This document shows, in pieces, positions 37,542 through 46,332 of a stretch of DNA of 64,000 bases. Made by a program: the position numbers and the translations under genes. How positions within the stretch are numbered: the first letter of the stretch is position 1; each line of letters opens with the position of its first letter. Source of the DNA: CAZSLO01 sp964608025 (GTDB lineage Bacteria; Chloroflexota; Dehalococcoidia; Lucifugimonadales; CAJWER01); NCBI GenBank assembly GCA_964608025.1, contig CAZSLO010000027.1, forward strand, positions 55,644 to 119,643, in the 5' to 3' direction. The notes under the pieces were generated by a model. It was not told the DNA's origin. It saw only the letters and a list, made by a program, of their open reading frames with translations, and searched no databases.

Positions 37542-38222
37542 TTGTTCTATAAATTTTGCTGTGCTATCTTGGCGCCGGAGGCTAGAGATCTGGATAAATC
37601 CCGACGCTCATTATTCGAGCGCATCCGACACGAGATCCCCGACACTCGTGTAATCGAGGCTATGGAACATGTTCCGAGAGAAATATTCGTTAATGATACA
37701 GACTCCCACCTAGCCTACGAAGACATACCCTTACTAATTGGTGAAGGACAGACGATCTCTCAGCCATTTATCATCGCACTTATGCTTTCGGGCCTGGCGA
37801 TTCGTCAATCGGATCGGGTTTTAGAGGTTGGGACAGGTAGCGGATATCAGGCAGCTATTCTCAGCAAGCTGGCCAAAGTAGTAATAACTGTTGAACGTGT
37901 CTCTTCACTAGCCGAATCAGCACGACAACGTCTACAATCCCAAGGCTACAACAATATAGAGGTGGTCACTGCAGGAGAAGAACTAGGCTGGCCAGCAGGA
38001 GCACCTTACGACTGCATCGCGGTAGCCGCCGCATCTCCAAAGATACCCAAATCCCTAGTAACCCAGCTTAAAATCGGAGGTAGGATGATAATCCCAGTTG
38101 GTTCTCAAGAAAGTCAAGAACTTTTGAACCTCACGCGTACTCCTGACTACTATAGTACCCAGACAATGGGAGCCTGTCGATTCGTACCTCTCATAGGAAC
38201 GGAAGCATGGCCAGATATATAA
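37542..38222 (+). CDS. pcm: Protein-L-isoaspartate O-methyltransferase
   Basis: A Pcm enzyme of up to 226 residues that repairs isoaspartyl residues using S-adenosylmethionine. It has VPREIFVNDTDSHLAYEDIPL, IGEGQTISQPFIIALML, the SAM motif VLEVGTGSGYQAAILSKLA, and GRMIIPVGSQESQELLNL at the C-terminus. The start is uncertain: TTG 37542 or TTG 37569, both in frame and without a clear Shine-Dalgarno. Homologues normally begin near LDKSRRSLFERI, so the shorter form is quite possible. It is divergent from the hem operon. Confidence 0.93.
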   Translation: MFYKFCCAILAPEARDLDKSRRSLFERIRHEIPDTRVIEAMEHVPREIFVNDTDSHLAYEDIPLLIGEGQTISQPFIIALMLSGLAIRQSDRVLEVGTGSGYQAAILSKLAKVVITVERVSSLAESARQRLQSQGYNNIEVVTAGEELGWPAGAPYDCIAVAAASPKIPKSLVTQLKIGGRMIIPVGSQESQELLNLTRTPDYYSTQTMGACRFVPLIGTEAWPDI

Positions 38223-38340
38223 GTCTCCGGGCAAGTTCGCTGAAAAGCATTTCACACCATCTACCTATCATTCCAATTTCAGTGGTGGTATATAGTTATC
38301 GAATACGTAACCTGATAATGGAAATAGGTGACTGGTAATT

Positions 38341-39810
38341 TTGGACTACGATGTAGTCATTGGACTGGAAGTACACAGCCAGCTTTTAACACAAAGTAAG
38401 ATGTTCTGCTCGTGTGCATCGGGATATCAAGATGCACCACCAAACACTGTAGTTTGTGAAGTATGTATGGGTATGCCAGGCATTTTGCCTGTTATTAATA
38501 GACAGGCAGTTGAACTAGTGATTGCCACTGGGATAGCCCTTGGATGCACAATACAACATCAAACTAAATTCGATCGTAAGAATTATCCGTACCCAGATTT
38601 AATGAAAGGCTACCAAATCTCCCAGTACGATATGCCAATCGCCACTGCTGGTGGCCTTGACGTACAGGTCAATGGCAACCGCAAGCATATTGGAATCACC
38701 CGTGTGCACCTAGAAGAAGACGTGGCCAAATTACAGCACCACAATAGTCAGGATGGAGGCTATAGCTTATTAGATGTAAACCGTTCCGGTGTACCGCTAA
38801 TGGAAATAGTAAGCGAACCGGACATGAGATCCCCAGAAGAAGCACGTTCATATTTAACAATACTGCGCTCGATCCTAAGATACATAGGTGCAAGTACTGC
38901 AAACATGGAAGAGGGCAGTTTCAGATGCGATGCAAATATATCCCTTCGACCAAGTTCTACCCAGGAATTTGGAGTCAAGGTGGAGATAAAGAATATGAAC
39001 AGTTTCCGGGCCGTCTATAACGCTCTTGTTTATGAAACCAAACGACAAGCTAAACTTTTGAACAATGGTGAAATAATATCCCAGGAGACGCGGGGCTGGG
39101 TAGAGAATCGAGGAGTGACTGTATCTCAACGTTCCAAGGAATACGCTGCCGACTATAGGTACTTTCCAGAACCAGATCTCCCTCCATTGGCGATTGAACA
39201 ATCCTGGATTGACGAGGTCCAATCAAAACTTCCAGAGCTACCACAGGATAGATCCACAAGGTACGTAAATGAATACGGTCTCTCCACATATGATGCGGAT
39301 CTCCTCACTGCCTCTAAATTGACCGCAGATTATTTCGAGACAGTGATGAAAGATCCAGCATCTAAAACCGAAGATCTCAATTCTACAGCAAAATCTGTTA
39401 GCAACTGGATACTAGGCGAACTCACAAGACTACTAAACGTCCATGACCGCACATTTAATGACCTTGCATTCGGAACGCGGCACTTTATAGAGCTCATAGG
39501 GTTGATAGATAAGGGCACTCTCAGCAACAGCATGGCAAAAACCGTGTTCGAGGAGATGTTCAAAACAGGTGGATCACCTGAAAAAATCGCTGATAGCCAT
39601 GGGTTGATACAAATATCGGATACGGACGTCGTAGAGTCCGCTGTGAACGAATCCATTGACGATAATCCACAACCCGTAGCCGACTATCTTGGGGGCAAGG
39701 ATACCGCAATCCAGTTCTTAGTTGGACAGGTCATGAGAATCACAAAAGGCAAGGCCAATCCCCAGATAGTAAGTGATTTACTGAAAGAAAAACTAGACTC
39801 TATGCGATAA
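38341..39810 (+). CDS. gatB: Asp-tRNA(Asn)/Glu-tRNA(Gln) amidotransferase subunit B
   Basis: A 489-residue GatB, which binds misacylated tRNA and activates it for amidation. It opens DYDVVIGLEVHSQLLTQSKMFC. It has zinc-type cysteines in CSCASGYQDAPPNTVVCEVC, NYPYPDLMKGYQISQYD, and the C-terminal YqeY-like tail ending QVMRITKGKANPQIVSDLLK. The start is TTG at 38341. GatA and GatC are not in this window. It begins a plus-strand run: gatB, yvcK (14 nt gap), secG and a SAM hydrolase. Its presence implies indirect Gln and/or Asn tRNA charging. Confidence 0.96.
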   Translation: MDYDVVIGLEVHSQLLTQSKMFCSCASGYQDAPPNTVVCEVCMGMPGILPVINRQAVELVIATGIALGCTIQHQTKFDRKNYPYPDLMKGYQISQYDMPIATAGGLDVQVNGNRKHIGITRVHLEEDVAKLQHHNSQDGGYSLLDVNRSGVPLMEIVSEPDMRSPEEARSYLTILRSILRYIGASTANMEEGSFRCDANISLRPSSTQEFGVKVEIKNMNSFRAVYNALVYETKRQAKLLNNGEIISQETRGWVENRGVTVSQRSKEYAADYRYFPEPDLPPLAIEQSWIDEVQSKLPELPQDRSTRYVNEYGLSTYDADLLTASKLTADYFETVMKDPASKTEDLNSTAKSVSNWILGELTRLLNVHDRTFNDLAFGTRHFIELIGLIDKGTLSNSMAKTVFEEMFKTGGSPEKIADSHGLIQISDTDVVESAVNESIDDNPQPVADYLGGKDTAIQFLVGQVMRITKGKANPQIVSDLLKEKLDSMR

Positions 39811-39824
39811 GAAGTAAGCTAGTA

Positions 39825-41150
39825 TTGAAAAATACCAACATACACAATAATACGCCTAGTACCTCATCCTCTAGTTGGGCGGTTTTACGAAAGCTACTCT
39901 ACATAGGACTCGGCCTGAAACGCTGGCTCCTGGTTGGAGGAGCCGGGATCGCTCTTTGCGCAATTGGCCTTGCAGTGGTAATAAAAAATATTCTTGCCCT
40001 CACCTTACCTAACATTCTTCCCTGGCACCTCGAGGGCCTCGTAGTTGGTGCGACAGGCGTTGGATTGATATTTCTGTCCATATATGGACTATACAAATCA
40101 CTTGGGCCACTCCTCCTTAGGTATCAAAACGTCAACTCTCTAGCCCAGACAATATATACCCGACGGCTCAGGGAACGTGGTCCAAAAATAGTGGCTATCG
40201 GCGGCGGCACCGGTTTATCAAAGTTACTAAGTGGTATCAAGGCATATACTGACAATATCACAGCAATCATCACTGTAGCAGATGATGGAGGAAGTTCCGG
40301 AAGGCTGAGACGGGAACTTGGATTATTGCCACCTGGAGATTTCAGGAATTGCCTAGTAGCCCTTTCAGAAGAAGAAGGCCTAGTGGCAGATTTGTTCCAG
40401 TACAGGTTTGCTCAAGGAGATGGTCTAAAGGGACATAGTTTTGGAAATCTATTTATTGCCGCTATGACCAGCATCACGGGGAGTTTTGAAAAGGCACTTT
40501 ACGAATCGAGCCGGGTACTAAGTGTACACGGTCGCATACTTCCCTCAACTACTAATCATCTACGCCTAGTAGCACAACTAGACAACGGATCTCTGGTACG
40601 TGGTGAATCAAATATCACAAGTAGTAGTGGTACTATCGAACAGATCATGATTGAACCTGCAGACTGTGAGGCACATCCAGAAGCCATCAACGCTATAGAC
40701 AATGCTCAGCTTATTCTCATCGGACCCGGTAGCCTCTACACGAGCTTAGTACCAAATCTATTGGTTAACGGCATAGTTAATGCTCTTCAACGATCTTCTG
40801 CCCCAAAGATGTACATTTGCAACGTGGCTACCGAAAAGGGAGAGACTGATGGGTACACCGTATTCGACCATGTCAATGCCCTTCAAAAACAAACATTCCG
40901 TGGAGTTGTGGATTACGTCATTGCGAACAATCACCGCGTATCAGCTCATCAAGGACCAGAATCCCTCCCTTTAATTGACAATACCGATGGTACCCAAAAC
41001 GTAGAACTAATTACTGGGGATATCATCGACCGTCAAATTCCTATACATCATGACCCTGTCAAGCTAGCAGGGCTAATCATCGAGGTGTATCATGGAAGAG
41101 GAGTTATAGCACACGATGAACATGAAACTTCGATAGGCAAAATCAAATAA
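39825..41150 (+). CDS. yvcK: YvcK/CofD-like gluconeogenesis factor with N-terminal membrane segment
   Basis: A 441-residue YvcK-family protein (UDP-sugar binding; needed for cell-wall and carbon-source adaptation in Bacillus). The N-terminal 100 residues hold about two membrane helices (LLVGGAGIALCAIGLAVVI and LVVGATGVGLIFLSIYGL). The nucleotide-binding core is IVAIGGGTGLSKLLSG, VADDGGSSGRLRRELGLLPPG and LIGPGSLYTSLVPNLLV. The membrane-spanning extension is like that in other Chloroflexota and some Firmicutes copies. The start is TTG, 14 nt after gatB. whiA and rapZ, its usual partners, are absent here. Confidence 0.93.
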   Translation: MKNTNIHNNTPSTSSSSWAVLRKLLYIGLGLKRWLLVGGAGIALCAIGLAVVIKNILALTLPNILPWHLEGLVVGATGVGLIFLSIYGLYKSLGPLLLRYQNVNSLAQTIYTRRLRERGPKIVAIGGGTGLSKLLSGIKAYTDNITAIITVADDGGSSGRLRRELGLLPPGDFRNCLVALSEEEGLVADLFQYRFAQGDGLKGHSFGNLFIAAMTSITGSFEKALYESSRVLSVHGRILPSTTNHLRLVAQLDNGSLVRGESNITSSSGTIEQIMIEPADCEAHPEAINAIDNAQLILIGPGSLYTSLVPNLLVNGIVNALQRSSAPKMYICNVATEKGETDGYTVFDHVNALQKQTFRGVVDYVIANNHRVSAHQGPESLPLIDNTDGTQNVELITGDIIDRQIPIHHDPVKLAGLIIEVYHGRGVIAHDEHETSIGKIK

Positions 41151-41152
41151 CT

Positions 41153-41383
41153 ATGGACAATGAAACACTCCGCTCACTGGTCAATTGGATCCAAATATTC
41201 GTAGCCATCACATTAGTAGCTATTATCCTCGCCCAAGTTAAGGGTCAAGGGGGAGGCCTCTTCGGCTCAGCTGAAGGCTCCTATAGAACGCGGCGGGGAC
41301 TAGAAAAGGCTATGTTCCAGTTTACGATTCTACTTGTATTGATATTCCTTACCACGTCTATCATAAACGTTCGCGTTTTCTGA
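41153..41383 (+). CDS. secG: Preprotein translocase subunit SecG
   Basis: A 76-residue SecG with two membrane helices, NWIQIFVAITLVAIILAQV (about 11-29) and FTILLVLIFLTTSIINV (about 57-73). They are joined by the conserved glycine-rich loop GQGGGLFG and the RTRRGLEK stretch. It is a non-essential subunit of SecYEG that aids protein export. It starts 2 nt after the yvcK stop. Confidence 0.95.
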   Translation: MDNETLRSLVNWIQIFVAITLVAIILAQVKGQGGGLFGSAEGSYRTRRGLEKAMFQFTILLVLIFLTTSIINVRVF

Positions 41384-41413
41384 TAACCATCCAATTCTTA
41401 GAATAACCTTCCG

Positions 41414-42265
41414 ATGGGAACGCCAATAGTTACGCTGACTACTGACTTTGGGATGGACAGCGGGTATGTAGGAGCCATGAAGGGTGTATTACTAGGAATC
41501 GCACCCCAGCTAACAATTGTAGATATTAGCCACGAAATACCAGCTACAAATATTGCGCACGGAGCGTTCGTGCTTGCGAATGCCTCACCATACTACCCTC
41601 CTAGTACCATACATGTAGTAGTGGTGGATCCTGGAGTAGGAACAGACCGTCTTGCACTACTGGTGTCGACTCCAACCGGTCTATTTCTAGCACCAGACAA
41701 CGGTATACTTTCATACGTGCTTACGCCGCATGTTACTTATACCACCAATCCCGAAATAAAATCCTTTGGTACATTCCGCACTAAACTAAAAAAAAGCTGT
41801 ATGGCATTCAAGATCAATAACTCAAACCTGTTACGCCATGATATTAGCAACACGTTTCACGGCCGCGATATCTTCGCCCCAGTCGCAGCTCAACTCGCCA
41901 ACGGACTGGATATCTCAAGCGTAGGGGAACAGGTGGACGTCTTAACCATGCTAAATTTACCTACAATATCTGTATGTCAGCAATCTATCGAGGGCTTTGT
42001 GATATTCGTAGATCATTTCGGGAACCTAGTTACAAACTTAACCGGGGATTTCGTTAATGGGAAGAGGATTACGTTAGACATCCTGGGAGAATCGATATAC
42101 GGCATTAATTCTAACTACCAATCCGGACATGAATTACTCTTAATCATCGGTAGTCATGGTTACTTGGAAATAGCTCTTAGTAACGGAAGCGCAGCCTCCA
42201 CTCTAGGAGCAGAAATTGGTACAGAAGTCTTAGTCAAATTGTCAGACAGATCGTTTTCACTATAA
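41414..42265 (+). CDS. S-adenosyl-L-methionine hydrolase (adenosine-forming), DUF62 family
   Basis: A 283-residue DUF62/SAM hydroxide adenosyltransferase. It has VTLTTDFGMDSGYVGAMKGV, VDISHEIPATNIAHGAFVL, VVVDPGVGTDRLALL, DNGILSY and, towards the C-terminus, FVDHFGNLVTNL with the conserved Asp and Asn. Members split SAM to adenosine and methionine using an activated water, or in rare cases transfer halide. It sits 30 nt after secG and 9 nt before a small membrane protein. Confidence 0.95.
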   Translation: MGTPIVTLTTDFGMDSGYVGAMKGVLLGIAPQLTIVDISHEIPATNIAHGAFVLANASPYYPPSTIHVVVVDPGVGTDRLALLVSTPTGLFLAPDNGILSYVLTPHVTYTTNPEIKSFGTFRTKLKKSCMAFKINNSNLLRHDISNTFHGRDIFAPVAAQLANGLDISSVGEQVDVLTMLNLPTISVCQQSIEGFVIFVDHFGNLVTNLTGDFVNGKRITLDILGESIYGINSNYQSGHELLLIIGSHGYLEIALSNGSAASTLGAEIGTEVLVKLSDRSFSL

Positions 42266-42274
42266 AGTGATCTG

Positions 42275-42529
42275 ATGAATACAAGTTCTCGTTTTTCCAA
42301 GATTTTCATGCGAATCGGAGCCTCAATGTTGATTTCGGGGGCTGTGGTCATTGTTAGCTACTGGGTCTACTTTACAGGGAAAACTCTATTCACCTTAAAC
42401 GAAATCCCCATGTCAATTCGCATCGCTATACCGGCATTGGTAATGGGGTTAATAATAGTATGTGTATCTATCTACATACAAAACCGCAAAAATCGGGAGC
42501 ACGATTTCATAGAGGAGATAGAATATTGA
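42275..42529 (+). CDS. Small two-helix membrane protein, unknown
   Basis: An 84-residue protein with two predicted membrane segments (about 16-35 and 49-68) and a charged C-terminal tail. It has no recognised domain. Its stop overlaps the TTG start of the next gene by 4 nt (TTGA), so it is probably translated with the YbjQ-like protein. Being conserved next to DUF74 would imply a shared role, which I cannot confirm here. Confidence 0.75.
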   Translation: MNTSSRFSKIFMRIGASMLISGAVVIVSYWVYFTGKTLFTLNEIPMSIRIAIPALVMGLIIVCVSIYIQNRKNREHDFIEEIEY

Positions 42530-42843
42530 TTCTTACCACCACCGAATCCATAGAGGGTAAACAAGTCGTCGAAGTTCTTGGTCTTGTTATGGCCAACTCC
42601 GTAAAAGCACGTCACGTGGGCAAAGACATCGTAGCTGCCTTACGTAACATAGTCGGGGGCGAGGTAGAAGAATACACGAAATTATTGGCCCAATCACGGG
42701 AATTAGCAGTTCATAGAATGACCGAGCGGGCTGAAGATATGGGTGCAAACGCAGTTGTCGGTACCAGATTCATCACAGCAGGAATAACCAGTGGAGCTGC
42801 GGAAATTTTAGCGTATGGTACTGCAGTAATAATCCAAGAGTGA
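42526..42843 (+). CDS. YbjQ/DUF74 family pentameric protein
   Basis: A 105-residue YbjQ-like (DUF74, putative heavy-metal-binding) protein, recognisable from TTTESIEGKQVVEVLGLVMANSV, HVGKDIVAALRNIVGGEVEEYTKLL and MGANAVVGTRF. Family members form pentamers with a polar central pore; the biological role is unsettled. The start is taken as the TTG at 42526 (AGGAG about 9 nt upstream), overlapping the previous stop by 4 nt, instead of an upstream GTG/ATG in the same frame. It ends 15 nt before the convergent Cys-repeat lipoprotein. Confidence 0.9.
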   Translation: MILTTTESIEGKQVVEVLGLVMANSVKARHVGKDIVAALRNIVGGEVEEYTKLLAQSRELAVHRMTERAEDMGANAVVGTRFITAGITSGAAEILAYGTAVIIQE

Positions 42844-42858
42844 CCACCGCCTGAGGAA

Positions 42859-44346
42859 CTACCTGTTCGCTGGGGACAGTCCTGAAGACCCAGGAACGGT
42901 TCGCCTCTCGCACCAAGCATCAAATGGCTCCTCAAGACGGGCACAAAGAGATAAATATTGATTATTATCACGGTATAGTTCTATCGCTCTAATTATTAAC
43001 ATCCAGTAGCAAGCCGATCTCTCTTCTAAATCATCCTTAAGCATTCCACATAGGCTAAGAGCTTCATCCGCTTTGTTTATTTCCCAAAATCGAGCCTGCA
43101 ATGTACCCTGCAAGCAGAAGATTCGGTTTCTTAAATCGGGCACATATGATCGACACATCTCTATAGCTCCACCTGGGTCACCTAGCGTAACCGCTGCAAT
43201 ATCCCTTCCGAAGCTATCAAAACAATCATCAATTGCAAATTCAGGTACAACGGAACATTCTCCTGACACTTTCCCATAATCATATTCAAACAAAGTCAAC
43301 ATACGAGTGCTATGGAAAAGATAGCAAGGGCCAACGTATCTATCATCAAGTATGTTGCAAGGATAGTGGGCATCCTCTGAAACATAATCCGTGAAATGAC
43401 CCATATTCCCAGAGAGGCCTCCAACCACGTTTTCCATAAATACTCCCGAGTAGCATGCTCGTTGATCACGGTCCTTCGCTAAATTGTCGCAAAGGCTTAG
43501 GGCGTCAAGAAGTTCATAACTCGTCCATGCCATCAGTCCATGACCAACTCCATGCAAACACTGTAGCCTGTAAAAGAAAACGTCCGCATCTCCGCAAATG
43601 ACCTCCACGTCGGCCTCTAGATTTGCAGTACCTCTATGCTGAAAGAGTGCTTCTGTAGCACCATGGTAGGCTCCCGCTTCACACTCATGGCTGCTAATTG
43701 CAAAAGCCACGGCGCCGTACATCTCATAGGCAAATCTCCCTACATCATGTGCACGATCGTGGCAAATCACATTGGTCCGCTTTCCAGCATCCGCAATAAG
43801 AGAAGCGGTATGAGCGGGTCCAAATTTTCTTAGATAGTCCTTCACCAATTCGTCATCAACCAAAAGTTCTACGTAATCTTCAGGATTCACTCCAGTAGGG
43901 GTCTGAAATTCCAAGATATCCTCTTCGATTACAAGTGGCTCAATACGAGGACCATTTCTATCTCCAATCGCTACGATGAGCCCAGCGTCATCTGGCCAAA
44001 GATGGTTATGGTATCTCCAAAATCCGGCCTTTTTAAATGTGAATGCCCATCGATCTCCAGGGGGAACAGATCCCATCGAATCGAATTCCGGAAATATCTG
44101 GTGTGTAGGATGTATATTAGATGCAGGCCAGAGGAGCGTGTCAGTTTCATTCACAAAAACAACCTGAGTACCGATTGCTATCTCGAGTTTTCCTGGTGAA
44201 AACCCTCCTTCTCTGTACACTATTGTGGCCGCATCATCACCTATAATTTCACCGTGCTTTGCTAGTTCATTCCTGCCATATGAACATGCTATTGACAACA
44301 GCAGTGTTATCAAAACTAGATATACTTTATCTAGGGAATAGTTCAT
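42859..44346 (-). CDS. Cupredoxin lipoprotein with seven Cys-pair helical repeats, function unknown
   Basis: A 495-residue protein. It has a lipoprotein-type signal (hydrophobic 8-20, Cys21 in LLLSIACS). A cupredoxin-like domain (about 40-128) follows, with His79/His82 (NIHPTH) and WRYHNHLWPDDAGLIV near residue 110, where the usual type-1 copper cysteine is missing. From 251 to the end there are seven tandem cysteine pairs spaced 10-12 residues apart: 251/263, 286/298, 330/341, 364/375, 398/411, 433/446 and 468/479. The first Cys of each pair recurs every 34-35 residues (44 once). The repeats resemble helical hairpins stapled by disulfides. Histidine-rich ICHDRAHDVGRF and CLHGVGHGLM occur at their start. 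I do not recognise the family. It is transcribed singly. Confidence 0.8.
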   Translation of the reverse strand: MNYSLDKVYLVLITLLLSIACSYGRNELAKHGEIIGDDAATIVYREGGFSPGKLEIAIGTQVVFVNETDTLLWPASNIHPTHQIFPEFDSMGSVPPGDRWAFTFKKAGFWRYHNHLWPDDAGLIVAIGDRNGPRIEPLVIEEDILEFQTPTGVNPEDYVELLVDDELVKDYLRKFGPAHTASLIADAGKRTNVICHDRAHDVGRFAYEMYGAVAFAISSHECEAGAYHGATEALFQHRGTANLEADVEVICGDADVFFYRLQCLHGVGHGLMAWTSYELLDALSLCDNLAKDRDQRACYSGVFMENVVGGLSGNMGHFTDYVSEDAHYPCNILDDRYVGPCYLFHSTRMLTLFEYDYGKVSGECSVVPEFAIDDCFDSFGRDIAAVTLGDPGGAIEMCRSYVPDLRNRIFCLQGTLQARFWEINKADEALSLCGMLKDDLEERSACYWMLIIRAIELYRDNNQYLSLCARLEEPFDAWCERRTVPGSSGLSPANR

Positions 44347-44491
44347 CTATATATCGCGGTATTCATTAAATTCATAAGAACGGTTAGCTATTGTTGGAAT
44401 CTCAACTAAGAGATATATTAGCCAATCCCAAGCCTAGAATACTCACAAATAGCATTAGAACACCGAGTCGATGAGAAGGTAGGAAACTATA

Positions 44492-45853
44492 TCAAACCTT
44501 ACGCTTCCAAGTGGTACCATCCGTACTGTCTTCCAAAACATATCCCAATTCATCCAGACGTTCCCTGATTCCATCGGCCTGTGCGTACATTTTGGCCGAC
44601 CTGAGTTCTTCCCGGCTCTTTATCAGCAAATCGATCAGGGGATCTATATCACCAGTCCTATGCTTGGTATCAAGGGTAAGTCCGAGCACACTTGTAACTT
44701 CGATAAGGACCTCCTGTGCGGAGGTCACATTCATCCCGTCTTCCCTGCCGCGATTTATCTCTCGAATTAGTTCGAAAATTGCAGCAAGTGCCCGTGGCGT
44801 ATTTAAATCATCGTCCATCGCCTCGATAAACCTGATTTTGAAAGAGGAAGGGTCGAGTATTTCTGATCCTGGGACTACATCGGTTGGAACCACTGCACCC
44901 CTGAGACGATCCATAGCCCTTTCTTGAGATTCAACCCCATCATCGGTATACATCGTGGGACTTCTGTAGTGGGAACCCAGAAAGAAAAGCCGCAATGAGT
45001 CACTTGAATATCGCTCCAACGCATCACGTACCGTAACTAGGTTACCAAGAGATTTACTCATTTTTTCGTCACCCAATCTCATAAGTCCATTGTGCATCCA
45101 GAACCTAGCCATAGGTTGTACACCCGTGTAAGACTCTGTCTGGGCAATCTCGTTCTCATGGTGAGGAAAGATAAGTTCCTGTCCTCCTCCATGTATATCA
45201 AGAACGGTACCAAGATATTCCATTGCCATGGCACTACATTCTATGTGCCAACCTGGCCGACCGGGTCCCCATGGGCTATCCCATGCCGGCTCCCCTGGTT
45301 TCTGGCTCTTCCATAAGGCAAAATCCATTGAATCTTCTTTACCAGGTTCCAAGCCTATCCTAGTCCCAGATCGCATCGTATCGAGACTTCTCCTGCTCAA
45401 TTTGCCGTAGTCTTCATCACTTCTGACCCTAAAGTAAACGTCACCATCTACCTCGTAAGCCATTCCTTTTTCTACAAGAACCTGGATCAATTCTTGCATC
45501 TTGGAGATCTCTTGAGTTGCTCGTGGATAAACATGGGCCGGCAATACATTAAGGGTGTCCATTTCACCAATATACCGCTCTATATTGCGCTCGGCCAACT
45601 CATAAATGGTAGTCCCTTCCTCTGCAGCACGATTGATCATTTTGTCATCGATGTCAGTAAAGTTCTCCACGTGCTTTACTTGATAACCACTGTACTCAAG
45701 ATAGCGCCTAAGTACATCAAAAACTATTGCCTTTAATGCATGGCCCAGATGGGAAGGAGAATAGGGTGTTATACCACAAACATACATCTTCACGACGTCG
45801 TCACTAGGAGTAAAAGTCTCTGTTACACCAGTTAGAGTATTGTAAAGTTTCAT
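44492..45853 (-). CDS. cysS: Cysteinyl-tRNA synthetase
   Basis: A 453-residue class I CysRS. It has the zinc-ligand Cys in KMYVCGITPYSPSHLGHALK (which includes the HIGH-equivalent HLGH), WHIECSAMAMEYLG, PHHENEIAQTES and GDEKMSKSLGN (KMSKS). It charges tRNA-Cys. It is the last gene of ispD-ispF-cysS; its ATG overlaps the ispF stop by 1 nt (TAATG). The isoprenoid/CysRS pairing is common in bacteria. Confidence 0.97.
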   Translation of the reverse strand: MKLYNTLTGVTETFTPSDDVVKMYVCGITPYSPSHLGHALKAIVFDVLRRYLEYSGYQVKHVENFTDIDDKMINRAAEEGTTIYELAERNIERYIGEMDTLNVLPAHVYPRATQEISKMQELIQVLVEKGMAYEVDGDVYFRVRSDEDYGKLSRRSLDTMRSGTRIGLEPGKEDSMDFALWKSQKPGEPAWDSPWGPGRPGWHIECSAMAMEYLGTVLDIHGGGQELIFPHHENEIAQTESYTGVQPMARFWMHNGLMRLGDEKMSKSLGNLVTVRDALERYSSDSLRLFFLGSHYRSPTMYTDDGVESQERAMDRLRGAVVPTDVVPGSEILDPSSFKIRFIEAMDDDLNTPRALAAIFELIREINRGREDGMNVTSAQEVLIEVTSVLGLTLDTKHRTGDIDPLIDLLIKSREELRSAKMYAQADGIRERLDELGYVLEDSTDGTTWKRKV

Positions 45854-46332
45854 TAGATCGATTCGACGGTGGCAATAGCCACCGCAGCTATTCCCTCACA
45901 CTTGCCTATAAACCCAAGATGATCTGTTGTAGTAGCCTTTATGTTTACCTCAGCTTCGCCCAAGCCAAGATGAAAGGCTATTCCATACCGCATCTGCTGT
46001 AGAAACGGCCCAAGAACCGGACTTTCGGCAAGGATTGTAGCATCGACATATGTTGTTCGCCATGAGGAATCAGCAACTAGTTCAGCCGTTTTTGACAGTA
46101 ACCTTGTACTCTCTATGCCTTCAAGCTCAGGATCTGCCGAAGGAAAGTGTTGTCCAATATCTCCAAGTCCAACACCACCTAGCACAGCATCAATTACGGC
46201 ATGTACGAGAACATCTCCATCCGAGTGTCCAGACAAGCCCTTATCAAATGGGATCGCGACTCCTCCCAAAACCAAGGTGAGTCCTTGGACGAGTGGATGC
46301 ACATCGACACCAATACCGGACCGAGTACTCAA
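45853..46332 (-). CDS. ispF: 2-C-methyl-D-erythritol 2,4-cyclodiphosphate synthase
   Basis: A 159-residue IspF of the MEP isoprenoid pathway. Zinc-binding DVHPLVQG and GHSDGDVLVHAVIDAVLG carry the Asp/His/His ligands. FPSADPELEG and the C-terminal TTDHLGFIGKCEGIAA complete it. The start is TTG and overlaps the ispD stop by 4 nt (TTGA); cysS overlaps its end by 1 nt, so all three genes are translationally coupled. Confidence 0.96.
   Translation of the reverse strand: MSTRSGIGVDVHPLVQGLTLVLGGVAIPFDKGLSGHSDGDVLVHAVIDAVLGGVGLGDIGQHFPSADPELEGIESTRLLSKTAELVADSSWRTTYVDATILAESPVLGPFLQQMRYGIAFHLGLGEAEVNIKATTTDHLGFIGKCEGIAAVAIATVESI

Noticed and set aside
37548..37553. TATAAA as a -10 for pcm
   Set aside because: No acceptable -35 lies 16-18 nt upstream, and it would sit inside the longest pcm frame.
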